Assembly (NCBI GenBank): GCA_023014335.1
Contig: JAECYW010000007.1
Location: forward strand, 1,178,001 to 1,242,000
Length of the DNA: 64,000 nt
Reading direction: 5' to 3'
From: Galerina marginata
Taxonomy: Eukaryota > Basidiomycota > Agaricomycetes > Agaricales > Galerinaceae
Part shown: one piece after another, positions 1-10,015 of the stretch
How positions within the stretch are numbered: the stretch's first letter is position 1
Layout of the letters: each line of letters starts with the position of its first letter
Program-made: the position numbers and the translations under genes
Notes under the pieces: model-generated
Told to the model about the DNA's origin: nothing
Seen by the model: only the letters and a program-made list of their open reading frames with translations
Databases searched by the model: none

Positions 1-2437
1 CAACTATGCATACGGATTCGCACCGTTGATGAAGCACTGGAAGAGCAGGAAAAAGAAATATCCTCGTGCGCCGATGCTAGAGATTCAATGTTTTGTGTGG
101 TCCTGCGTCCACAGAAGAAAAGCACGCACTGTCGGAATACAGGTGCCATTTGTAGGTCATCGGGATCTAGAATCGACAAAGCAGAAATTAGAGACCGTTC
201 ATCATAATTTCATGATACAGAATTTTTGATGACAACTGGACTTACAACTCCCAAATCCGTCAATCTACGGATGTGATGATCACGGCATCAGAGTCAAGCG
301 AGTGCGAGCCAAGCCTTAGTTTGAAGGACGTACGATATCTGTTATGTAAATGAGCGCTTATTTCAAAATCAAGCCCCTGAACGCACATACCATGGTCATC
401 ACACATGTTTACCATAGGTCTACGGTAAGATAGAGTTGGTTGAGCTGTCGAGCTCAACAGCCAACAGCGAGACTCACATTGAGCTATTCGCCCTGGCGAA
501 TGCACCGGACCTAAAGGCTTGGCAATAGTGGTTGAAGAAGAACCTATCGATCGCCAGCTCTATTTCCTCCGATAGTTGAAAGGCTTTCTTTTCCTCTGGC
601 TTGGACTTGGAGACCCATTCCTGCATTTCAGGTTCGCGCATTAAGCTGTATGACGCCAGTTGGATGAGCTAAGGCATAAAAGGAAGACTGAAAGTCTGGA
701 CGCACACGTCACAATAAAGTTGGTCGCCGCCTCCAACGAGAGCGTGGAACGGCGTTTCCGAGTGCTTGGAAAGGAGGTCCATCCAGACGGGGTCATATCC
801 AGATTTGAAGCCTGGTCCTCGGAAATCGTCCGGGTTGACACCAGCGGAGAAGCCGTTACACTGTGTCGGTGGTATTTGTGATGCGGTCAGGGGAGTTGTG
901 GACATTAATTAACGAGGGAGCGGATGGGCGGTGCGAGATATGAAATTGAAATTGGCCAGACGGAATATGGGGATAAAAATAGAAAACACGCGTTGCGTAA
1001 GTCAAGCATGAAAATATGATGTAAGTAGTGGATGATACGAACGGAATGCGCAGCCCAACGCATATTTTGCGCTCGGCCTGGCACCCAGAATTCGAGCTGT
1101 TGACCGCGGTTGATAGAATACTTGATCGACATTTCGTGTTGTGCGAGCGGGACCTTGATGAGGAAGCGCCAGAACGTAAACGTACTGGCAAAGTATTGGT
1201 TGAGATGATGAACCGAGTAACTGAGGTAGATAAGCTTACCCTCCATTACCGCCGTACACCCATATCTCCTGACCCGGCACGCGTTCGCTACACAGATGGT
1301 CAGAGCCATGTTCCGAAACTCGATCACCGTTGGTGCCGTTCCGATATCCGTTAGAGTTGGCAGTGGTATTAGGTATTGGCATATTCGGATTAAATCCAAA
1401 GGAGCCCATCGTCGGCGAGACAGCCAGGAAAGTTGAATGAGGGTCTGCGGGATGCGGGCCGAGCTCGTACGACTTTGCACTGTGAAGCTGGGACAGCCCG
1501 CTTGGACGCCCGTGGTCGGCGAAACTGTCTCCGTTCATTTCGGTAGGACTGGATGAGAATTGGCTGCTGGTCGGAGTGGGGTTCGGGAAGGGTGGGTTAG
1601 CGGTGTTGGACATGGAAAGGGAGGTCTGGCGGTGGTGGCGTGGAGGGACGGGCTGCTCTGGGTCCCAGGTGTAGGTAAGCGTCGGGTGTGGTTCGTAGAT
1701 AGAACCACTGTCGGCAGCTATAGACATGAGAGATGTCGATCGGCATGAGAGGTGGATGAGAGTTAGGAAAAAGGTGGGCACTGACTGATGACAAGGGCAG
1801 CACCGTGCCATATTCCGTGCTCATCTGTTGTGTCATATCTGTGGGTGTGGTGTGGGTACGAGACCTGGAACAAAAATAGGACACAGAAGCGTACTTTAAG
1901 AGAGGTCCACACATGAACTATATCCGAAAGCCATTAAGCTTTACAACTCAATTGGTAGGACAAGGTTGGACGGCCATACCTGGAGGTGTGGGTCCATACG
2001 AACGACCCGCAGTATCTGGGATCTCTCGACTGCGGACATATGGGCGAGCTGAGCAGTTGAGATGGTGCTCCGGGAACTTTGTGTCTGGTAGAGCGGGGCA
2101 TTGACTGGAGCAGGAAAGTCTTTTGGTGGCGGGGCGGGTGGACGCGGCGAGGGCGGTGGCTGGGTTTTGAAACCACCGATGAAACTCTCGTCCATGGGTC
2201 CAAGTTCTTCGACGGGAACATGGTAGCCTGAATTGCGGTACTCGCGGTTGTACGCCTCATTTTCCTGTTTGGGAGTGAATAAATGGCAGAATAAAAGGGG
2301 GAATAAATAACCTTTTGAGCGCGGCGTTGAGCGTGCCAGCCTGGGTTGTCCATGGCGAAAGAGAGAGAAGCGTTGAGGATGATCGAGAACAGCCTCTGAG
2401 CGTGGGAGTATGCACCCTCAATCGAGATCGACGTCAT
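1..2437 (-). CDS. PhoD-like phosphatase domain protein, C-terminus cut by window edge
   Basis: Spliced by eye into at least twelve exons: 2312-2437, 1980-2264, 1895-1917, 1786-1838, 1240-1717, 1043-1194, 706-860, 478-645, 391-419, 334-338, 246-264, 130-166 and 24-76; the last donor (GTGCG, at 19-23) leads out of the window. The product contains YEPHPTLTYTWDPEQP, GQEIWVYGGNGG, FHALVGGGDQLYCD, PMVNMCDDHDIIDGFGSY and GYFFFLLFQCFIN, a pattern I associate with the fungal PhoD-like metallophosphatase family. The GGGDQLYCD and NMCDDHD stretches carry the likely metal-binding Asp and His residues. Residues of about 165-250 are Ser/Asn/Pro-rich and probably disordered. The DDHD motif is completed only through a 5-nt exon (334-338). 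The start ATG at 2437 is the first in frame; an alternative is the Met before DNPGWHAQRR. It is divergent from the gene at 2570. Substrate and location are unknown. Confidence 0.82.
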
Positions 2438-2569
2438 TATGGTCTATTTGGTCGTGTGTACGGTAGTTGACTCCGTCCCTCTGCGGCGCACATCTTTTTC
2501 TTTTGGGACCGACAAATAAATATTTAATCCCCTTTCCTCTTTCTCTCTGCGCACCCTTCCCCTTCCCCG
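2438..2569. promoter_or_regulatory. shared intergenic region between divergent genes
   Basis: Only 132 bp separate the start codons of the PhoD-like gene and the disordered-protein gene. The stretch is pyrimidine-rich toward the rightward gene and contains an AATAAATATTTAA AT-rich core near 2514-2526. It probably holds both promoters; no specific factor site could be assigned. Confidence 0.4.
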
Positions 2570-3469
2570 ATGACTGAGTACGACTTTTCTCCAGAGGCCT
2601 TCGAGGCGCATATCCACAAGCAGCAGCAAATTGCGCGCTGGGTCGACAAGACAAACAGACATCCGCCCCGCAACCCCTTTACCCCAGCGACCCCAGCAGT
2701 CCAGGCCCTGGCCCTGCAACGAGGCTACGATTCAGAAGACAATTACGATGACGACGATCGCAGACGACATCGGCGACGGGAGTCTAAGGACCACAAGGAC
2801 CGACCTCGGGACATGGAGAGAAACCGGGATAGAGAGCGGGAGCGACAGCCAGACCCGACTCGACCCCAGCAGAAGCGTCACAGGTCGGCGTCCCATTCCG
2901 CCACCACACATCGTCCAGAGCCCTCGCGCACATACACCGTCCCTCCTCCACTTCCTATCACCCAGAATTCATCACCCACCTCCATCTACCCCACCTACCA
3001 GTATCCCCATCCCCCCAGACTCACGTCTCCCAGAGACTCGCGGCACTCTTCGCGCTCCTCGTCCACCCAAGTGCCCTCACCCACCTCCTATTTTCCACCA
3101 CAGCAAGTCCCTTATTCTGCTCCGCCATACAAGCAGATGCCTCTGCCCCCACCCGTCAGATCCCAGACCACCCCGGCTTATGGGTATCCCAATGATAAGT
3201 ACGGCTATTCTACACCTTACTGGCCGAAGGGTGTGTCGGGATACTCTGCCAAACCAGTCGACTTGGCCGTACGTCCATCTTATTTCCTCTACTTTCCAAA
3301 CACCTTGCTCACTTCTCCATACCCTCATCAGAACGCACCTCAATTACCCCATTCTGCGTATCAGACCAAACAACCCCCTCTGCTGAAGCGTCTCTTCATG
3401 GGCCTGACAGGCGGCAACAAGCAGCAATCACGCAGAGTCCCGCGGCGAAAAAGGAGTAGCAGCTTCTGA
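2570..3469 (+). CDS. hypothetical disordered Arg/Ser/Pro-rich protein
   Basis: An open frame of 299 codons starts at ATG 2570, directly divergent from the PhoD-like gene. The N-terminus (MTEYDFSPEAFEAHIHKQQQ) looks helical. Residues of about 58-105 are rich in Asp, Arg and Lys. The middle is Pro/Ser/Tyr-rich, and the tail is basic (RRVPRRKRSSSF). No domain was recognised. Positions 3269-3331 form a plausible 63-nt GT-AG intron (GTACGT donor, CATCAG acceptor) that keeps frame, so spliced and retained forms would both be full length (278 or 299 residues). The start context and the well-formed, gene-like spacing from 2437 support a real gene; the function is unknown. Confidence 0.6.
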   Translation: MTEYDFSPEAFEAHIHKQQQIARWVDKTNRHPPRNPFTPATPAVQALALQRGYDSEDNYDDDDRRRHRRRESKDHKDRPRDMERNRDRERERQPDPTRPQQKRHRSASHSATTHRPEPSRTYTVPPPLPITQNSSPTSIYPTYQYPHPPRLTSPRDSRHSSRSSSTQVPSPTSYFPPQQVPYSAPPYKQMPLPPPVRSQTTPAYGYPNDKYGYSTPYWPKGVSGYSAKPVDLAVRPSYFLYFPNTLLTSPYPHQNAPQLPHSAYQTKQPPLLKRLFMGLTGGNKQQSRRVPRRKRSSSF

Positions 3470-6400
3470 GCTCCGATTCTTCGAGATGACATGGCCTGAC
3501 TGACGTCGCCGATCGTCGTCGTCATCCCTCCTCACCTTTCATCGAGTCATCTTTCACCTTTCATTCACATTTCCTCCGCTTCATCCCAATCGTCCAACAT
3601 TATGACTCGGGCTTGATGCCCGTGCGACGAATATCGAGTACCCAGGACTCACACCGTTATGCGACACGCCCCACCTCAGCGACACATCCACATCACACGC
3701 CGCACTCAATCTCAATCTACATCTACAGCGCTTCATCATATCCCACATCGCTACTATACAAATCTCATTATACCATATACTCTATATCATATCCCCTTGC
3801 TTGTCACGCTTGTAGTAATATCATTTGGCATTCTTTCCCCCTTTCCCCTCCTTCCTGGCTGAGTTCTGATTTTTGGCTTTTGCCTCTAACTTAGAATTGT
3901 ATGCTTGTTGTATCGATATATCTATTACCACTAGATGTCGTCGAGGCTCATCGTTGATACGCCCCCGTTTTCTTTTTGCGCTTCGCCCACCTAACGTACA
4001 TGCCTTCCCCCAATTCTTCTCTTCTCGACTTGGTTCCGCACACATTCATCTTACTTGATTTATTCACAGAGCCTCGACTACGTATAGCAGTGCCGTTTGT
4101 CCAACATCCATTCAGCTCCGCAGCATGAAGCTCAGCACCATCTACCACAACTTTGGTTACGGGCACCAAAACCAAGTCCGACGACGCTCATAGTATCACT
4201 TCCCACTTCCCAATATTCCATCTTCTATTTCCGATTCTCCATTATCCACGGCTATGCTATGTCTAATATCTGCGGAAACTCTCAAATCGGACCGACATAT
4301 CACCAGGCATGTTTGCGAAACCTCGGCCTCGGATGTCCATCCAGGACGGTGCGCTTCGTTACTTGCGACGATATTCCGAATCCCGCTCCCGAACTGCAGT
4401 ACACATTCTACCTCACTGATATCTGTAACACCTCAACACCACCATCGCGCACACTCGGATTCGGGACGGACGAGCGTTCAGGACGCCACGGATGGGTCAT
4501 ACCTTTTGTCATAGTCGACTTTTTATGGCAGAAGATAGGTCATATGCTTCCCCCCGGATTTGCCTCTTCAGGGCCCTTTGGACACGGACGTCCGATTCCT
4601 ATCCGGACTCACACGCACCCTGCTCTAGAACCTAAAATCCCCGCGTCGTGAATGGGAGGGGACGAGGTCACCCCGTGGGCTTGGTCATCGATATCAACGA
4701 CAGTGGGTCATCCGCTTCGCACACGCGTTACCCCACAAATGTCGAAAATATTCTGGATTCCCATTGTCGTGTCAACTCGACGTCAGCGTCAGCCCAGCCC
4801 TTACCTCGAGGCTCGAGGAGTGGACTCCAGTTTGCCGTGTTATCCGTTGATCATGATCCATGCAGCCTTTCATGATCAGGCAGATGCTCGTGCTACGCTT
4901 TACGTTAGGTGCAGTGCTTGCTCAGGTCTATTTTTCCTGCAGGCTGCCGGCTGCTCCTGGGTCTCGGGTTTTTGGTCTTGAGATTCTGTTCATCCTCCCT
5001 TGCCTTTTTGGGCTATCATCACTTCGTACCCTCTTTCCCTTTTAGTCCTGTGCTTTTTGTATCGGAACGCCCCTCCACTCCACCATTCTACTATGTACTC
5101 ATTTAGACTCTTGATTCTAGTGCTTGTTCATTGTTCTCTTTCTAGCTCGGTCTTAGCGGAATCGTTCATCGCCCAGTTTATACATGGATCATTCATTTTT
5201 AGAGCTTTTCAGGCGAGCTCCGAGCCGCTATCACAATCCCCTGCCAATCAATCACATCTCACTTCCACATCATCCTCTTTAGTCTTGCCTCTTTCGCCAC
5301 ATCCTCCTCTGCTATACCGATTCGAAACGATGGCATCGCCCTGCCGTCATCCTCTTCTCAACTTCTCAGTTCTTTTGTTTTGGTTATCTTTCTTCTTTTC
5401 TTTCTATACCCCTGCTATGCTTTGACCCCTTTCCGATGAACCTTACTTTATAATTAGCGCCCCTGGCAATGTCCCCGTCTTATCTGTTTCACGATTCACC
5501 ACGATATCGATATTAAAAGTATAGTAGTAGACAGGCTCACGATACGCCTACTCTACGTGTTTCCGTCTTCATTTCACCTCATTTCCGATACGACTTTTTC
5601 ATGATCACGACCCTACACTTATTACTTGCTTACTTTCATGTCGTATTATCATTATTTCTATGATTATTTGTTATGCCCCTTCACTGGAATCGATCGTGTT
5701 CCGTTCTTCTACTACCGCTATCAGAACGCCTATCGCCAATTGCAGCGCTAAGACCACAAGCTTTGCATCATCCCTTTTTTGCTCCCTCGGCCCTCAGTAC
5801 TCAGCCTCAACGTCATTCTGGTGTCAACTAAATAGAGCTTCCGGGTGTGCGTGCGCACGACTGCCAATTCCTCGGAGGAATGACATTTCGGTTGTATACA
5901 CACGCTCGTAATTTCATCTCCTCAATGACGACTTTATCACCAGTACTTTATCTCATATCCAGTTCCTCATTTTAAGGTGTGTGAGTATGAGTGTGAGCAA
6001 AGCGTGAGTGCTATTGAGACCCAGTGGCATTTCATTTCATATCGATTCCATTCACCTCCACATTAATGCGGACATTAAGGGCAATTAAGGCTGCACGCCC
6101 ATAGATCATCAGAAAGCCTGAGTAACTACTGACTACATTTCAGCAAGTCCAGTCTTCCTTTGGACGCTTTCAACCTCGGGCTAGGCCAGACGCAGCCACG
6201 GCTCGTGCACATGCGCGCATATACGCCACCGGCACTGCTGCAGCCTGTACAGTCGAACTTGGCGTCGACAAGTGGGTCGTGATCATGATCTGCAAGGATA
6301 TTTCAGGCTTGACAGCCCGGCTCGAGCCCAGCCCACGATTCGACATATTGGGGCAACCGTTATTGTTCAAGTGCCTGGGCTTCCATTTCATCCTACGACA

Positions 6401-7512
6401 GGACAAAGTACGCTGATTCTCTGGAGCAGTGAAAACTTATGTGTGCGAGATAAGACTAGAGGTACAGAGCAACATTGGAGATTCAGTACTGTGCTTTCCA
6501 TCAGAATCAGGCAGCACCCACAAACAGATGTACGTCCAAGTCAGGCGGATAATAGAATAACTTCGTAAAGTAAAGCAGCACCAGTGTTTTTTGCATGTCA
6601 AAGACTGGTACTGCAATATACAAGAGACTCCCCAAGTCTAGCGAGATCGGTCTATCGAGTTCCCCCATCACCTGATCCAGAGCCATGTCAGAGCCCAGCT
6701 GAGTCTCATTGAGTTGAAAGGCAAAAGGCTAAACGTTTTAGTTTTCCATTGAGAAAGCGGTGGAGATGAAATCTGATGAAATGAAGCAGCAAGGTACAGT
6801 AAGTGAGTTCTGTGAGATATACCGGGTTCTTCGCAACGAGCAATGCACGTTGACTCCGAGTCATCGGGAAAGATAGTACGCTGAGAGGGGTTTGAAGTCG
6901 ACAGGTGGGCTTAGCAGCGATGATATTTGATAAGATACGGCCGAACCAAGTCTAGTGAGTCCCGATGTGATTCAGAAAAATAAGCTCCTCAGGCATCGGA
7001 CCACATTTTCAGTTGTCGAGAGTCTGCAATGTCCGTTGTCGCTGGCAATGGATGTTTGCGGACAAGACTTGCTTTGAAGATACTTCCGTGGATTTTAGCG
7101 AACACTCCAACTTCCAAGCGACTGCTCGACGTATATATAATTGTTTGGGTTCTGACAAGGACACCATTCGGAGGATAATAAATACATCCACGGATACTTG
7201 TGATCGCCGGCTTTATCGTGTGTGGATCGTGGTGAGGTGCTTCCTTCTTTATATCGTCCTTCAGTAGACCCAAATCAACCTGGAGGTCATGAAGCGTGTG
7301 AGTAACCCGAAGTGCGAAATAAATCTCGTATTCTGGTGTAGGATGATCCCGCAGTTTGAGGTGTGAATTGTAGTATGGTTCAATTTGCCGTCTGCTTTCA
7401 TCAGTGCAACATAGGCCATTGGTCTTTTTGCAAGACCAGGTAAAGTTCCAGCAACCTCGGAAACAGATAGTTTTCCTCTAGCTGTAGGTTGTTGCCGTTA
7501 CACCAGTCTAAG
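3470..7512. other. 4 kb gene-poor stretch
   Basis: Open frames here (for example 4097-4651 and 5000-5425, + strand) show no recognisable family, no splice-linked continuation and no codon pattern I trust. The part from about 4950 to 5450 is strongly pyrimidine-rich on the + strand. It may hold the 3' end of the 2570 transcript or a non-coding transcript. No tRNA-like B box or transposon terminus was seen. Confidence 0.5.
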
Positions 7513-8620
7513 TTAGAAGTTGGACCAACTTCCGATCACTTTGAGGCCCGGTATTGTGGATTTTGAGATATTTAAGACACGGAGTCGTGCTGAAGATGGG
7601 GAAAAATTCAACATCTTGGATGGATATGCGGAGCAAGATAAGACAAGCGAGCGACGGTGGTTAGCAGACCAGCCAAAGTAATTTAGCATAGACAAGTTCA
7701 TCACATGGGCGAAGAACGTAGTGACATTCTTCAAATGCTTCTTCAACTGCTTCCAAATGTAGTTCTTGGAGGTTTGGAAAAGAGAGCCCTTGAAGTACAA
7801 CGTCGGATTTACCATGGAGATTTTTGGCTTGTAAGTTGACGTGCTGAAGATAGACATGTTGCATCGACGTCTGGCAATGGATCCGAAGGAGCAGTGTGGC
7901 GAAAAATTATTTCGCGCAACTCTCTTGGGTAGTTCGATTTTATTCAGGAAGCTGGTTTTGTGGTGCTTCTCTAGTTTCAAGGCACTCGAAGGATCGCCAG
8001 AGGTTCCACATCATGATCGGCGACGAGCTCGGAAGAAAGTGATAAAGAGGACAAATTTTCAAATGTCGACGTCATGAGGTCAGGATGAACGAGTGCAGCA
8101 TGCCGAAGTGCTGAGGTTGAGATATAATCTGCTGCATTGAGAGGCGAAACAATTTTTCCACATCTCTGCGCATTTTTCGGGAGATAGTTTTGGTTATCTC
8201 GCGACCATGGAGACTTCCTGCCTGAATTCCAGAGCCGATGATTATGGATGGCGATATGTCGCCAAATTTGCAGACTTGGCACAGCAGAAGAGGCGCGTTG
8301 CAATTGCCAGCTCTATAGTTATCAACTGGGAGGCAATTCTCGAAGATCTTGCCCAGAAGTTCTGATGGCAAAGAACAGATTGGCGCTTGCAGCCTTCGGA
8401 CGGCTTTTTTCTCCCTTTTTTTCAGCGATGTTGTGCACAGCGGCGCGACCTGCTGGAACAAGTGAATTATCTCTGCTATATGCTCCTTAATTGTTGTCTG
8501 AATCGTGGAGAGGTCGCCTTCCCGTTGATCCACAAATCGTGTAACTCAGGAACAGAGTTGACAGAAGAGTCCTGCAAAAGAATTTCGACACCAAGAAGGA
8601 GCCGAGAATCGAAAGAATAG
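7513..8620 (-). pseudogene. decayed F-box gene with leucine-rich tail
   Basis: The minus strand carries a typical Agaricomycete F-box segment, APICSLPSELLGKIFENCLP (about 8340-8400), preceded by a helical stretch with STIQTTIKEHIAEI. The frame breaks several times. Upstream, NSVPELHDLWIN lies in a different frame from DLSTIQTT. Just after LLLCQVCK the expected continuation IWRHIAIHNHRLWNS sits in the next frame with no room for an intron (near 8270). Leucine-rich pieces such as GLSFPNLQELHLEAV (about 7740-7790) and LRVLNISKSTIPGLKVIGSW (about 7520-7580) are again in different frames. There is no clean start codon. It is best read as an F-box pseudogene; sequencing error is an alternative for one break but not for all. 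Confidence 0.7.
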
Positions 8621-10015
8621 TCATTTACTCACATACGTGAGCAATTTATCTCCGACATAGAACTTTTTTCTGACAATATGCCCGTACAACCCCCATTGTC
8701 TACTCTGACAGTAAACTCTCCGCGTTTGGGGTCAACAGGTCGTTTATTGAGCCTCACCTCAGGCTAGGACTGGATATCTCTGAAATCCAATGCCACGTTA
8801 ATTCTTGGATGTAATAGAGAGTGAATAACCCTTACCGACTCCTGTAGCAACACCGATATAAAGTGTTCAAGACTCCACAAACGAGAAATGTAACAATTTT
8901 CCAAGTACTAAAAAGAAACAATTGCAACGCGTCAGATCCTCAGGAAAATGAAGACATGAAGGTTCAAGATTCATTTTCAACGGTAACCGTCAAACCTTGG
9001 GAGGGAATTGCATGAGACGGGGAAGTTATGATAGGCTTCGGCCAAAGAAGGATTCGGTTGGGTCGCTTTTTTGAAACTCCGTCGAGCCCCGCCTTGTTTT
9101 TTTGTCTCAATTTCAATCTCGATACTTCCCTTGGTAAAGTGCAATGGTTTGTAATATAAGCCGCGTTATGTGGCCTTCGAAGATTTAACTAGAAGTGGGA
9201 GCCGACTTTACTCCAGCGGTACAAGGATTGTTTTGGCTTTAGTTAGAGTATGCGGTCATGTCTTGGCCATGTCATAAGAAAGGAGCCGGTCCTCTCTCAA
9301 GATTGGAACAAACAAGCAGAGGTGTTTTATTAGCAAGTAATCTGCCTGTGCTTGATTGAAAGATCATTGAGCCAGACGATTCACGAAACGATGGGCTTTC
9401 AACTCGGCAATTTAAAGTAGCGTCGGAATGGAGTTTTCGAACATTGGGCAACCCAATCCATAAAATGCTAATCTTTGCTGCCTAAAAGTTAATCACACAT
9501 TAAACGTCCTAGAATGGCACGAAGAAACGACCGTGAGTCGGAGGGGCTGTGGAGCAGTGTGGTGATCGCCGCCCAACAACAGCCCGTAACGTTTCAGAAA
9601 ACGCCCGAGATCTCGAGTCAGCTCTGGGATTAGTTTGGGAGAATTTCGGTAAACGGAGGTACTAACCTCGAGCTGTCTATGATGGATATTTAAGGCAATC
9701 AAAGCTGATCGGAGTGTGGCGCATTGAGGGTAAACAAAAGACAATAGGGTTGTTGACAGTATTAGAGTCTTTGTTATTGTTATGTCGACGTCCTTGTTGC
9801 CTGGATAGATACGAAGGTGATCTAAAAAAACCATAACAAAAGGATTACGAGGAGAATAGGTTTATTACTTCAAGGATGCAATTTAAGCGCCTGTATTCAA
9901 CACAACATTCCAGGCAGTAAAACAAAAAAATTAACTTGACAATTACACATTAAAATAAATACACAGCGTAAGACGCACCGCGACCTAAGGGATCGGACTA
10001 AACCAAGAAACCAAA
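8621..10015. other. gene-poor stretch
   Basis: Between the F-box pseudogene and the Bre2 stop codon I see only short, unsupported open frames; the longest is 9493-9834 on the minus strand, 113 codons, with no recognised motif. Homopolymer T runs occur near 9065 and 9105. The last few hundred bases are probably the Bre2 3' untranslated region. Confidence 0.5.

Noticed and set aside
26..229. Open frame on the + strand at the left edge
   Set aside because: It is antisense to well-supported PhoD-like exons and has no motif.
4097..4651. 184-codon + strand frame
   Set aside because: Composition resembles translated non-coding DNA (frequent Ser/Pro/His, no ordered segments), no splicing continuity and no recognised family.
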